In this document: positions 7,849 to 15,680 of the stretch, piece after piece
Layout: every line of letters begins with the position of its first letter
Numbering within the stretch: position 1 is the first letter of the stretch
Origin: Rhizobium sp. NXC24
GTDB taxonomy: Bacteria; Pseudomonadota; Alphaproteobacteria; Rhizobiales; Rhizobiaceae
DNA: 64,000 nucleotides
NCBI RefSeq assembly: GCF_002944315.1
Contig: NZ_CP024312.1
Location: 1 to 64,000, forward strand
Reading direction: 5' to 3'
Notes under the pieces: model-generated
Seen by the model: the letters and a program-made list of their open reading frames with translations, nothing else
Told to the model about the DNA's origin: nothing
Databases searched by the model: none
Translations under genes and position numbers: made by a program

Positions 7849-8235
7849 CGCACCAAACGGCGGCACGCATATGGTCGGTTGATTTGCAAATGGCGCAGTG
7901 GAGAGACGCTCTCAACTCTTTGGGCTGTTCGTGACGGCTTGCCGATTGCGATACAATATAACGCAACGCGATTGGCGCTGATTGTGGATGCTTGGATGAC
8001 CGGGTTGCCAAGGGCAGAGCTCGGCTATGGTACGCAAGCCGACAGCAGGTATCCAGACGTTCCCGCGCGTAAGACCGCCAAAAATTATCACGTTGTTGTC
8101 CACCGCTCATATCGAACCGTCAATTGTGAGCCGGAGCGAAGGTCCGGCGCCTGCATTGTTCATTCCGATCCACGGAATGGCAGAAGGTTCTCCGTAAGCA
8201 TTTGCGAACGTTATCCTTATGGCTCCTGCGAACAA
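7849..8235. other. Non-coding stretch before the stress operon
   Basis: A frame from 7879 to 8262 is open but has no ribosome-binding site, no protein-like composition and overlaps the EcfG-type promoter, so I do not call it. Nothing else is recognised. Confidence 0.4.
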
Positions 8236-8260
8236 GGAACCATGCTTCGATTGCTCAGTT
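8236..8260 (+). promoter_or_regulatory. EcfG-type general stress promoter
   Basis: GGAAC (8236-8240), 16 nt, AGTT (8257-8260) matches the alphaproteobacterial EcfG consensus GGAAC-N16/17-cGTT. It lies 36 nt before the start of the nutrient-deprivation-induced gene. Confidence 0.7.
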
Positions 8261-8296
8261 AGGAATTGATCTAGCGATTCCTACTGGAGAGCCGAA

Positions 8297-8857
8297 ATGA
8301 ACATTCAATCTGATGATCCAAGCCCTGCGGATCTGACGTCTCGAGATGCAGACGATCGCCCAGGCATAGGAGCGGGGACGAGCCAGAAACCGAATACGGA
8401 CGGTTCGGAAGAAGCAATCCGGCAGAATTTACAGGAGCTACGGCAGTTTACCGATGAGCAAACAGAGAAAGCGAAAACCGCCGTCAGCGACGCGGCCGCA
8501 GATAAGAAGAATCTTGCTGCACGCCAACTCGACGGTATCGCATCGGCATTCGAAAAAATCGGAGCCGAACTCGAACGATCGAACCAACAGGCCGTCGGCC
8601 GATACACCAAGCAAATTGGCGGTTCCCTTCAGAATTTCGCGCACGACATGGAGGGTCGTGATCTTGGGGAAATCGCGGGCATGGTTGAAGACTTCGGGCG
8701 GAGGCAGCCGCTTGCCTTTCTCGGCATAGCGGCGATTGCCGGCCTGACAGCCAGCCGGCTGCTCACGGCCTCAGCCCACCGTCGGAACAGCCCGACGGAT
8801 TCCCGGACCTCGACTCCTTCAATGCCTGCAGGTGTCGAGCCCCTCAAAAACGGGTAG
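8297..8857 (+). CDS. Nutrient deprivation-induced-type protein
   Basis: The 186-residue protein has an acidic disordered N-terminus (about 1-50), a helical amphipathic middle rich in Ala, Lys and Glu, and one hydrophobic segment near residues 140-160 (FLGIAAIAGLTASRLL) with a hydrophilic tail. It resembles rhizobial proteins annotated as nutrient deprivation-induced. It is first in a three-gene operon under an EcfG-type promoter; the next gene follows after 19 bp. Membrane association during starvation or stress is inferred; the biochemical role is unknown. Confidence 0.75.
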   Translation: MNIQSDDPSPADLTSRDADDRPGIGAGTSQKPNTDGSEEAIRQNLQELRQFTDEQTEKAKTAVSDAAADKKNLAARQLDGIASAFEKIGAELERSNQQAVGRYTKQIGGSLQNFAHDMEGRDLGEIAGMVEDFGRRQPLAFLGIAAIAGLTASRLLTASAHRRNSPTDSRTSTPSMPAGVEPLKNG

Positions 8858-8876
8858 TACCAGAAGGATCGCGACA

Positions 8877-9281
8877 ATGGCAAATCATTGGGATGACCGC
8901 TCTCTGACCGAACTCATGGCCGGCCTAGTGACCGATATAACCGGGCTCTTTCGCAAGGAAATCGACCTGGCGAAGGCGGAGGCATCGGAGAATCTGAACC
9001 GCGCGCTGGGAGGCATCGAAACCCTGCTCATTGGCGTCATATTCGCAATCGGTGCCATCGGCGTGTTGTTGGCCGCGGCCGTCAAAGGCCTAGCCGCTTT
9101 TCTCGTCGCACGGAATGCCGACACGCTTTCGGCGCTTATTGTCGGCGTCATCGTCGCGGGCCTTGCCTGGGCAATGGTAGCGCGCGGGATTTCCACGCTG
9201 CGTGGCAGCAACCTAAAGCTGGATAGAACGGCGACGTCGCTGCGGCGGGACGTGGACGTCGTAAAGGAGAGAGTGCAATGA
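8877..9281 (+). CDS. Phage holin family / DUF1469-like membrane protein
   Basis: The 134-residue protein starts at ATG 8877 (MANHWDDRSLTELMAGLV), after AGAAGG. An amphipathic N-terminal part (TGLFRKEIDLAKAEASENL) precedes two membrane spans at about 45-68 and 78-98. This arrangement fits the holin superfamily III/DUF1469 proteins common in stress operons, which are not lysis proteins as far as known. Its stop overlaps the next start (ATGA). Confidence 0.75.
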   Translation: MANHWDDRSLTELMAGLVTDITGLFRKEIDLAKAEASENLNRALGGIETLLIGVIFAIGAIGVLLAAAVKGLAAFLVARNADTLSALIVGVIVAGLAWAMVARGISTLRGSNLKLDRTATSLRRDVDVVKERVQ

Positions 9282-10207
9282 ACGACAATTCTCACTCCCA
9301 CTCGGCTGCCGAGCTGCAGCGAGAGATCGAGGCGGATCGGCAGAGGATCGAGGAAAAGCTCCATGCCATCGAGGAGCGCATGTCCCCCGGCCAACTCGTA
9401 GACGAACTGCTCGATTACGCGAGGGAGAGCGGCGGCGCTGAATATGTCAATAATCTCGGCAAGGCGGTTAGGACCAACCCTATTCCCGTCACTTTGCTGG
9501 GGGTGAGCCTCGCCTGGCTGTTCGCCAATCCTGGCGCCCGCACCGAGCGGCGTGACGCCGAGGAGGAATACCCTCTGGCGATCGTGACGGGCGCCATAAG
9601 ACGTATGGGTCCCATAGAGGTAAGCTTTGGCGAACGGTATAGCAACTTCACGGATGAAGGGGGTAATCGTTTCAGGGCGATGACGGACGCCGCCGGCCGA
9701 CGGGCCGGCCACTTTGTCGACCAGAGCGGGAAAGCTTATCGCGGTTTTACCGACGCGACCGGCAAACAGATCCAAGACATTCGTGACGAGGCCGGCGCGT
9801 TGTTCGATGAGGCTTCCGGTTGGGCGTCTGACACTTGGCGACAGATCAACACCTCTGCCGACCGGCTGACGGGGTCGATTGCGCAAGCCGGAAGTTCTAT
9901 TGCTGGCAGTGTTCAAGGTGCAGCGCAATCGTTTGAAAATCAAAGCAGGCAGCTTAGCGAAGCTATTCTCAGGCGTTTTCGCGATCAGCCGCTCGTCGGC
10001 GGTGCGCTCGCATTTGCAGTCGGCGCAGCGATTGGAGCGGCGCTACCTTATACGGAGTTCGAGGACAATGCCGTGGGCGAAGTTTCTGACCAGCTACGCA
10101 GGGATATCACCTCAAAAACGACTGAAGCGGCCAGCGAAGCAATCGGAACTGCACGAGAGGTCCTAGACAAGGTGGGAGACACCAGCGCAAAATACGATCC
10201 CGCGTAA
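9278..10207 (+). CDS. DUF3618 domain protein
   Basis: The 309-residue protein begins with the DUF3618 pattern: SAAELQREIEADRQRIEEKL, then ERMSPGQLVDELLDY, followed by a membrane segment at about 70-85 (PVTLLGVSLAWLFANPG). A long low-complexity helical region with GNRFRAMTDAAGRR-type repeats follows, and a second hydrophobic segment near 240-255 (GALAFAVGAAIGAALP). It is the third gene of the EcfG-type operon and is coupled by a 4-nt overlap. A cell-envelope stress role is plausible but unproven. Confidence 0.75.
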   Translation: MNDNSHSHSAAELQREIEADRQRIEEKLHAIEERMSPGQLVDELLDYARESGGAEYVNNLGKAVRTNPIPVTLLGVSLAWLFANPGARTERRDAEEEYPLAIVTGAIRRMGPIEVSFGERYSNFTDEGGNRFRAMTDAAGRRAGHFVDQSGKAYRGFTDATGKQIQDIRDEAGALFDEASGWASDTWRQINTSADRLTGSIAQAGSSIAGSVQGAAQSFENQSRQLSEAILRRFRDQPLVGGALAFAVGAAIGAALPYTEFEDNAVGEVSDQLRRDITSKTTEAASEAIGTAREVLDKVGDTSAKYDPA

Positions 10208-10275
10208 ATTGGGGTGTCAAAAAGCAAAAGAGTGGGCTTCTCCCCCACGACTGTTTGTTTCGTACCGCAGCAGTA

Positions 10276-10449
10276 TTACCTGCTAGCGATGAGTTCAGCC
10301 GTTTCGCTAGGCGGCTGACCTGCCCGACGTGGCCCGTCGAAGGGCTGATAGCTATTGTCCTCTCGACGATAGGACGACGTATAGCGGCTTGCACACCAAT
10401 CGGCTGGTTGTGCAGATATCGATGATCCGGCCCCGGCGCCTTCGTCCAT
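10276..10449 (-). CDS. BA14K-like C-terminal fragment
   Basis: A 57-codon frame reads WCASRYTSSYRREDNSYQPF then DGPRR, the signature of the C-terminal BA14K domain of rhizobial surface or exported proteins. The same frame is open for 15 codons upstream of the ATG, back to a TGA, so the protein-like sequence extends 5' of the nominal start. No signal peptide is present. This looks like the 3' remnant of a longer gene, although expression from the ATG cannot be excluded. Confidence 0.4.
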   Translation of the reverse strand: MDEGAGAGSSISAQPADWCASRYTSSYRREDNSYQPFDGPRRAGQPPSETAELIASR

Positions 10450-10491
10450 AGAAAAAGCGGCCCACGGATCTACCTGCGGAAAAGCTCATGT

Positions 10492-10806
10492 TCATAGAGT
10501 TCTTGTTTCAAGCTCGGCGACGGAGCAACTGAGTTTCAGATGGTAGAGATCCGTCAGATCGAGCTTGTCCCATGGCACGATATGGCCGCTTGGCCGCTCC
10601 TTGAAGCCGAAGGGACGCAGGATGGCATGACCGATCGTGGTTGCCGATAATCTTTCGAACAATCCAAGAGCGCCCAGGTGATATTCGACAACGACGAAAT
10701 CTTCTCCATCGGCTGCCGCCTTGATTTCCTCCAATCGCCCGACCGGCCGATCATTTGTGTCGTGAACCTGCATTCCAAGCAGGAGTTCCAGGTGGATCTC
10801 CGTCAC
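10492..10806 (-). CDS. PRC-barrel-like protein
   Basis: GTG 10806 is chosen because GGGAGGA lies about 7 nt upstream and the codon overlaps the stop of the preceding gene (GTGA). The 104-residue product contains LLGMQVHDTNDRPVGRLEEI and FVVVEYHLGALGLFERLS, which fit a PRC-barrel-type beta fold, here probably a stress-associated small protein. It is last in a four-gene operon (lipoprotein, NRAMP-like, PRC, PRC). Confidence 0.6.
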   Translation of the reverse strand: MTEIHLELLLGMQVHDTNDRPVGRLEEIKAAADGEDFVVVEYHLGALGLFERLSATTIGHAILRPFGFKERPSGHIVPWDKLDLTDLYHLKLSCSVAELETRTL

Positions 10807-11168
10807 GACAGTCCTCCCGGAATGTAGCGAAGGATATGTTGCCTCAGCCATTCCTGCGATTGTTCGAGCGGCGTTTCGCTTTTGTCGACATCGGCTTCGA
10901 TATCGACGCCGACATCCGTGATTTTTGACCATGGGATCCGATAGGGATGCTGACCTTCGACCGCTCGCGATGTCGTGGCAAAGGCGAGCATCCAACGATA
11001 CAGCCGTTGGCTCAGCCTTCGGATCCGCATCGAGGTCCCCATTTCGATGAAGGCAACCTTGGGCTGGCTGCCATTTTCTGCGGTGAGCACGATCCCGTCG
11101 ACTTTTCCGATACGAGTCTGCCGACGGTCGACGACCTGCTTATCCAGAACATCGCGAACAAGATACAT
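10803..11168 (-). CDS. PRC-barrel domain protein
   Basis: The 121-residue product shows MYLVRDVLDKQVVDRRQTRI followed by GKVDGIVLTAENG and PYRIPWSKITDVGVDIE, the pattern of PRC-barrel proteins that pack against membrane or cytoskeletal partners. The C-terminus (QSQEWLRQHILRYIPGGL) resembles the tail of metal-transport-linked PRC proteins. It starts 1 bp after the NRAMP-like gene ends, so co-translation is likely. A regulatory or accessory function for the transporter is inferred from position. Confidence 0.65.
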   Translation of the reverse strand: MYLVRDVLDKQVVDRRQTRIGKVDGIVLTAENGSQPKVAFIEMGTSMRIRRLSQRLYRWMLAFATTSRAVEGQHPYRIPWSKITDVGVDIEADVDKSETPLEQSQEWLRQHILRYIPGGLS

Positions 11169-11169
11169 G

Positions 11170-12387
11170 TCAGGCTCCGAGGATTTCCAGGGGTGTGGTT
11201 ACAATCGAAAGTACGAATGCCATCGCGACGATGAAGACGACGGCAGCGTTGCCGACCCACCCATTTCTGTGTTCTCCCACGTAAATCGGGTCGTTCATCA
11301 AGATGAGGAAAGGAACCACGCCGAACGGCAGGCTGATGGCGGTGATCGCCATCGAGAAGATGGTGAGTTTCAGCGGATCGATGCCGACGGCTATCGGGAT
11401 CATGGCAATCAGAAGCGAAGCCGTATAGACGAGGCAGAATGCCGGGTTATCTTTCGGTTTTGCGTCTTCCGACCAATTCCACCCGAAGCCCTGCGCAACC
11501 TGATAGGCCTGCGCAAGGCCCACTTCGAGGGTCGCGCCCAAGCAGGTGATCCCGAGTGACGTTGCAAAGAGATAAAGCCCCCATTTTCCGAAGGCGGGAG
11601 TGAGGATCATGGCAATCTGCTCATATCCTTCGATGTCTTCGATACCCCTAGCGGGATAGATCATCGCAGCCAGTATCATGATGGCGGCAGTGATGATCGC
11701 GCCGAAGCTCATGCCAATGATGGCGATCGCGCGGTTGGCGCCGAAATAGCTCTTGTCCCACTTATCTTCGATAGCGCCCGAGGAATAGAAGTAGAAGAGA
11801 TAGGGAGAAATGAGCGCGCCCAATATTCCGACGACGATGAAGCTGTAATGCAGCGGATCTCTGCTTGGCAGCGTCGGCACCATGCCTTTCGCGACTTCGT
11901 CCCATGGTGGCCTCATGACGAAGACTGCAACGACGAATGACAGAGCTATCAGCCCCAAAGACGATATGCCGTTCTCAATCAGGCCGAACGTGCCTCGCCA
12001 GAGCAACAGCCAGACAGCAAATGTCACCGGCAACGACCACCATTGAAATTTCACGCCGGTCAGAAACTGCAGTGCAAGCGATACGCCCCCGATTTCGGCG
12101 GCAAGAACGAGAAGATTGACGATAAATGCTATGGCTACCGTCAGAAGAAAAATGTTGGAGCCGAAGCGGGCTCGAATTCCGTCGGCGATCGTATAATGGC
12201 TCGCAATTGCGAACCGCCCCGACATTTCGACGAGGAAAATCACGCAGATCGTCCCGAGCACGATGGCCCACAGAGGGGTGAATCCATAAGCCGCCCCCGC
12301 CTGACTTGCCGTTGCGATATTCCCCGTTTCAAGAAAGCCGCCGATGCTCGTGACGACACCAAGCGATATCTGCAGCAGCTTTTTCAT
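11170..12387 (-). CDS. NRAMP-family-like divalent metal transporter, atypical metal site
   Basis: The 405-residue, 11-helix-type membrane protein aligns by eye with NRAMP transporters (opening TSIGGFLETGNIATASQAGA). The canonical DPGN metal-site motif of TM1 is replaced by ETGN (20-23). The TM6 MPH motif is replaced by SPY (194-196, in GALISPYLFY). Since those residues bind Mn/Fe in true NRAMPs, the substrate may differ, or transport may be altered. It overlaps the upstream lipoprotein gene by 4 nt and is followed at once by two PRC-barrel genes. Confidence 0.75.
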   Translation of the reverse strand: MKKLLQISLGVVTSIGGFLETGNIATASQAGAAYGFTPLWAIVLGTICVIFLVEMSGRFAIASHYTIADGIRARFGSNIFLLTVAIAFIVNLLVLAAEIGGVSLALQFLTGVKFQWWSLPVTFAVWLLLWRGTFGLIENGISSLGLIALSFVVAVFVMRPPWDEVAKGMVPTLPSRDPLHYSFIVVGILGALISPYLFYFYSSGAIEDKWDKSYFGANRAIAIIGMSFGAIITAAIMILAAMIYPARGIEDIEGYEQIAMILTPAFGKWGLYLFATSLGITCLGATLEVGLAQAYQVAQGFGWNWSEDAKPKDNPAFCLVYTASLLIAMIPIAVGIDPLKLTIFSMAITAISLPFGVVPFLILMNDPIYVGEHRNGWVGNAAVVFIVAMAFVLSIVTTPLEILGA

Positions 12388-12767
12388 TGTGCTGTTCCGG
12401 CGCTTGCTTTCAACTCAGCTTCGACGCCTCGCAAATCCTCGAGATGCTGCGAAACCGTACCTATTCGGTCATTGACGATGTCGTCATGCGTGGCACCGAT
12501 AATCGTGTTCAACCGGCCAGCCAGTGCGGTCAAGTCCTGGGGAGAGGTCGGAAGCTCCTTCGACAGGCTGCCGATCTCCTTTCCGCATCGCTCCATGGTG
12601 AGTGCTGTAAAGCTGTTCGACACAAGCATTTTTGCTCGTCCGTCCAGGGCCATGTCCGCCGTCGCTGTCCAGGAGAGCAACGCACGAATTTGGCGTTTGG
12701 TCTGCTGTTCATCCGAGCAAGCGGTCATGCTCACAAGCAGCAGGGCGATGATGAAAAGCTTCAACAC
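12384..12767 (-). CDS. Small lipoprotein
   Basis: A 127-residue protein with a lipoprotein signal (LFIIALLLVSMTAC, lipobox Cys at about residue 17) and a helical mature part. It is first in the operon and overlaps the NRAMP-like gene by ATGA. Localisation to the outer or inner membrane periplasmic face is inferred from the lipobox. No domain was recognised. Confidence 0.6.
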   Translation of the reverse strand: MLKLFIIALLLVSMTACSDEQQTKRQIRALLSWTATADMALDGRAKMLVSNSFTALTMERCGKEIGSLSKELPTSPQDLTALAGRLNTIIGATHDDIVNDRIGTVSQHLEDLRGVEAELKASAGTAQ

Positions 12768-13122
12768 AGTGGCCTCACGGAATGCCCAAGCTCGATCTCC
12801 GTAATATAATCGAATGGCGGCTGTAGGGTTCCCGATGCCAAGTGCTGAAGCCTCTCGATCCGTGAGAATTCAAGCCCTGTGGCCTGCCGAGGGATCGATG
12901 AAGAAACGTGATGCCGATGAAGATTCAGGGATCTCCATGTCTTTCGGAACCATGAGTTCTGAAACTGCGCGGGGTCCTCGCGCGCGACGGCCTTGGATTT
13001 CTGACGAAATCTTCGAAGACTAGGAACCAATCGGCACCAGACGCTTTGCTCAAAGGTGCGAATTGAATGTTTGAACGACGGCCCACCTCGTCACAACAGA
13101 GTTCAGCGGTAGGAGACAACAA
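12768..13122. other. Intergenic region with no convincing gene
   Basis: Short frames on both strands lack ribosome-binding sites. Two GGAAC motifs (12828-12832 on the minus strand, 13023-13027 on the plus strand) are followed at 16 nt by GATT and CTTT, so they fail the EcfG -10 consensus and are not called. Confidence 0.35.
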
Positions 13123-13368
13123 ATGTCGAGATCGGATAATCCTGGTAACAACGATGCGGCCGACATCCGCAAGGACGCGAGGGGCCAATATCGCCGGCTC
13201 GTCAAGAAAAGCTGCAACAACGGTGTCGCCAGCGTCAAACCGAAGGTCATTACCGGATCGGACGACGCGACGCTGAACAAGATGCCGCCTGGCGAGAAGA
13301 AACCGGAAAAGGACTGGGATCTGAACTACGATCCCGCGGATATGAACGAAGGCAAATATCGAGGCTAA
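13123..13368 (+). CDS. Small hydrophilic hypothetical protein
   Basis: The 81-residue, highly charged protein (MSRSDNPGNNDAADIRKDAR; later WDLNYDPADMNEGKYRG) has no membrane segment and looks partly disordered, like small stress-associated proteins. GTAGGAGACAACAA precedes the ATG. It lies convergent with the truncated catalase gene. No family was recognised. Confidence 0.6.
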   Translation: MSRSDNPGNNDAADIRKDARGQYRRLVKKSCNNGVASVKPKVITGSDDATLNKMPPGEKKPEKDWDLNYDPADMNEGKYRG

Positions 13369-13372
13369 ATCG

Positions 13373-13663
13373 CTATTTCGAGCAGGAACCTAAGACAGGG
13401 ATGTTGGTTTGATAGGTGGATCGCGTAGATTTAGTCCCTTCCTGCCAGCCCCGTCGCCACCTGCGCGGTCCACCCTCTTCCTTTTGTGGAGGCGTGCTTC
13501 GCGCTGCATGGACGACGCGTTCGGGAATGGGTTCGTGATCGAAATGGAAGAGTTTTTCGCGTAAGTGAAAGTCTTCGATGAGAGCAGGACCACGTGCCCC
13601 GACCCGCAGGCTATTTTGATCATCGGCAACCGGACCGCCCTGAGCAGTCGTCCTCTTGGCCAT
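13373..13663 (-). pseudogene. Catalase N-terminal remnant
   Basis: The first 53 or so residues match the start of clade-type monofunctional catalases: [19 protein letters not shown], then [20 protein letters not shown] and IPERVVHA. In a catalase the active-site histidine region and about 430 more residues would follow. Here the frame runs into 40 unrelated, arginine-rich residues and stops. No other catalase sequence is visible nearby, so the gene appears truncated by a deletion or rearrangement. Confidence 0.7.
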
Positions 13664-13703
13664 GGCGTTATCCCGTAAGGTAATGTGTGAAGCAGCTACG
13701 TGG

Positions 13704-13729
13704 AAAAGCCGCTCGTCGAGCGGCTTTTT
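13704..13729. terminator. Bidirectional rho-independent terminator
   Basis: AAAA-GCCGCTCG-T-CGAGCGGC-TTTTT: an 8-bp GC-rich stem flanked by A and T runs. It lies 19 bp beyond the stop of the minus-strand DUF892 gene and upstream of the catalase remnant, so it most likely ends the DUF892 transcript. Confidence 0.75.
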
Positions 13730-13747
13730 GTGAGACCTGCGTTAGTC

Positions 13748-14245
13748 TCAGGCGGCCTTGCCCTGAGGATTGGCCGCGGACTGCGCAAGTTGCGTCAGCT
13801 TCTTGTCCGTGGCCTCTTCTTCAGCCAAGCTCGCTTGCAGGAGCGGCACGGCGTCCTTGAGGCCAAGCTGCTTGGCCCATGCGATCAATGTGCCGTAGCG
13901 CGCGATCTCATAATGTTCGACTGCCTGTGCCGAAGAGATGAGCCCAGCGTCGAGAGCCTTCGTGCCCTTATACTCTTCCATGATCTCTTCACCTTCGGCG
14001 ATGATGCCTTGCATCGCTTCGCAGGTTTTGCCGCGGGCTGGCTTGCCCAAAAGTTCGAACACTTGATCAAGGCGTTCGATCTGGGCCTGCGTCTCGTCAC
14101 GATGCTTCATGAATCCTGCCTTGCCTTCCTCGAGCTGGGCGGCCCGGGCCATTTTCGGCAAAGCCTTCAGGATTTGTTTTTCGGCAAAATAGATGTCCTT
14201 AACGGTATCAAGGAATAAGTCGTTCAGCGTCTTCTCTGTAGCCAT
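13748..14245 (-). CDS. DUF892 (YciE/YciF-type) ferritin-like stress protein
   Basis: ATG 14245 is preceded by AGGAGGATCTA. The 165-residue helical protein starts MATEKTLNDLFLDTVKDIYF, then AEKQILKALPKMARAA. It contains YIF/EEE-type ferritin-like helices (CEAMQGIIAEGEEIMEEY; AVEHYEIARYGTLIAWAK). DUF892 proteins are stress-induced, four-helix-bundle proteins related to ferritin/rubrerythrin. An EcfG-type promoter lies 35-59 nt upstream and a terminator follows, so the gene is monocistronic. Confidence 0.9.
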   Translation of the reverse strand: MATEKTLNDLFLDTVKDIYFAEKQILKALPKMARAAQLEEGKAGFMKHRDETQAQIERLDQVFELLGKPARGKTCEAMQGIIAEGEEIMEEYKGTKALDAGLISSAQAVEHYEIARYGTLIAWAKQLGLKDAVPLLQASLAEEEATDKKLTQLAQSAANPQGKAA

Positions 14246-14279
14246 TAGATCCTCCTGGCGCCTGATTGCGTCGTCACCG

Positions 14280-14304
14280 AACATGGAAAGCACCCGAATG
14301 TTCC
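14280..14304 (-). promoter_or_regulatory. EcfG-type general stress promoter (DUF892 gene)
   Basis: On the minus strand GGAAC (14304-14300), 16 nt, TGTT (14283-14280). Correct orientation and about 35 nt from the start codon. Confidence 0.75.
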
Positions 14305-14381
14305 GGGAGGTGTCTCGGGTCAGAGCGTTGCAAGCCGTTGGCAGAGGGCGCTCGCATGTGACGGAGCGCCTTCGGTCGGCG

Positions 14382-15290
14382 TCAAACCGTGCGGCGGTCC
14401 GTGACCAGCAGGTCTTCCTCCTCGTCGCGTTGCTTTCCACCGAGAGCGGCGGCCGCCGCGGCGATGAACGCCCCGATCACAAGCGAGAGCGATCCAAGGA
14501 GCGCTGTTGTTGCAGCCGCCTTCCTTGCCTTGTCGGTGGCGGCCTGAACGGCGACCTTGGCATCATTGATCTGCTTCAGGACGGTATCGACCCGAGCACG
14601 GGCATCTGTTTCGGACAGGCCCGTCCGTGCGGAAACGATGCCGGCAATATATGCCTTATCGCCATCCGGAATTCCTCCATTTGCAGCACCTTGAAGCAGG
14701 ATGCGGGAAACTTCTGTGGCCGCCGCTCCGTCGTCGTTGCGCGCCCGGTCGCCTGCGCGTTGTGGCCGAAGCAATGCATCGGTAAAGTAGGCGGTAGAGA
14801 GGTCCGCGCCCTCCTTCGAAGCGGCCGTCGTCGCACCCACGACACCGGCGGTACTAGCGACGCTGCCGACGGCACTCGCGCCGGTACCGGCAAGCGATGT
14901 CAGCGACGATGCCAGGAATCCGGCAACGAACACGGTGGCCAAGGCCCAACTGATGAAACCGTGCGCGGTGTCGCGAAAGAATACCTCGTCCGTATGGACT
15001 GCTGTCCATTTCGTGCGCAGCCGTCCAGTCAGATAGCCGCCGAGAGCGGAGGACAGCCATTGGACGACCACGAGCCAGATCGCCGCTGTCGCGCCAACGG
15101 TGGCTGCGGAACTGCTCTCGCCGGACCACGGTGATACCATTGTCAGACCCAATCCCGATCCGAGAAGCAGGAGGATGAGCGTGACACCCGTCGCCGCAAC
15201 GGCGCCGCCAATAATCGGCCCCCAGGCGAGGGCGGACCTGGAGGATTCGATTGGTAGGATATCCGTCGACGTATCTTCGCGTGGAGACAT
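14382..15290 (-). CDS. PhnA-like membrane protein
   Basis: The 302-residue protein has hydrophobic spans near residues 20-45 (WGPIIGGAVAATGVTLILLL), 65-85, 110-135 and 260-285. A soluble Ala/Asp-rich stretch with GDKAYIAGIVSARTGLSE lies before the last span, and the tail is acidic. It resembles rhizobial membrane proteins labelled PhnA-like; those are not the phosphonate enzyme. It follows the 25-residue membrane peptide by 9 bp and probably shares its EcfG-type promoter. The role is unknown. Confidence 0.65.
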   Translation of the reverse strand: MSPREDTSTDILPIESSRSALAWGPIIGGAVAATGVTLILLLLGSGLGLTMVSPWSGESSSAATVGATAAIWLVVVQWLSSALGGYLTGRLRTKWTAVHTDEVFFRDTAHGFISWALATVFVAGFLASSLTSLAGTGASAVGSVASTAGVVGATTAASKEGADLSTAYFTDALLRPQRAGDRARNDDGAAATEVSRILLQGAANGGIPDGDKAYIAGIVSARTGLSETDARARVDTVLKQINDAKVAVQAATDKARKAAATTALLGSLSLVIGAFIAAAAAALGGKQRDEEEDLLVTDRRTV

Positions 15291-15299
15291 GACTGCCTC

Positions 15300-15377
15300 C
15301 TAGCGCATGAACAGAACAAGTAGGATGACGATCGGCAACGGTATGCCGAGAAGCCAGAGTAGGATGCCGCGACCCAT
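15300..15377 (-). CDS. 25-residue membrane peptide
   Basis: The frame encodes MGRGILLWLLGIPLPIVILL plus VLFMR, a single hydrophobic span. GGAGG lies 8 nt before the ATG, and an EcfG-type promoter is 35 nt upstream. Similar MGRGILLWLLGIP peptides occur in many Proteobacteria (from memory). It is the first gene of a two-gene unit with the PhnA-like protein. Confidence 0.7.
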   Translation of the reverse strand: MGRGILLWLLGIPLPIVILLVLFMR

Positions 15378-15411
15378 TTGAAAAACCTCCACAAAGATTT
15401 GCGGAAATCCC

Positions 15412-15436
15412 AACTCTGAGGGTTGTGCTTTGTTCC
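15412..15436 (-). promoter_or_regulatory. EcfG-type general stress promoter (membrane peptide and PhnA-like gene)
   Basis: On the minus strand GGAAC (15436-15432), 16 nt, AGTT (15415-15412), 35 nt before the start codon of the 25-residue peptide. Confidence 0.75.
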
Positions 15437-15483
15437 TGCACCTTTTGGCGGTGACCTGTGATCGTCATCGGGCTGGAGTGAGC

Positions 15484-15582
15484 ATGATGAGCGTCGCACC
15501 GCCGCCGAAGCGCCGGTTTTTCAATGTCGCGGCCTTCATCGAGAGACCCACCGGCAAGCCTTGCGGGCTCATCGATCTTTAG
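15484..15582 (+). CDS. Possible small basic protein
   Basis: A 32-codon frame (MMSVAPPPKRRFFNVAAFIE...) with a weak GGAG about 8 nt upstream. It lies between two divergent EcfG-type promoters. No family was recognised; it may be spurious. Confidence 0.25.
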   Translation: MMSVAPPPKRRFFNVAAFIERPTGKPCGLIDL

Positions 15583-15629
15583 CGGCGGCCTCGGCTGAGG
15601 CCATTGCCATCGGCAGTCATCGCCGACCG

Positions 15630-15654
15630 GGAACAGAAGAGCTTGTCGTTGGTT
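15630..15654 (+). promoter_or_regulatory. EcfG-type general stress promoter (respiratory operon)
   Basis: GGAAC (15630-15634), 16 nt, GGTT (15651-15654), 26 nt before the ATG of the YdeP-type oxidoreductase. It would drive the eight-gene operon that runs to 23805. Confidence 0.65.
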
Positions 15655-15680
15655 CTTTGTGGGAATTGAGGATCTTCATC

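Noticed and set aside
7879..8262. A 127-codon plus-strand frame upstream of the stress operon
   Set aside because: It has no ribosome-binding site, unprotein-like composition, and overlap with the EcfG-type promoter.
8885..9943. A 352-codon minus-strand frame across the holin-like and DUF3618 genes
   Set aside because: It is antisense to two genes with clear family signatures; the translation is low-complexity and unprotein-like.
12808..12832. Minus-strand GGAAC followed after 16 nt by GATT, upstream of the lipoprotein operon
   Set aside because: It has one mismatch in the GTT core and lies about 40 nt from the start; possible but below the standard used for the other seven.
13023..13047. 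GGAAC followed after 16 nt by CTTT, upstream of the 13123 gene
   Set aside because: The -10 element lacks the GTT core of the EcfG consensus.
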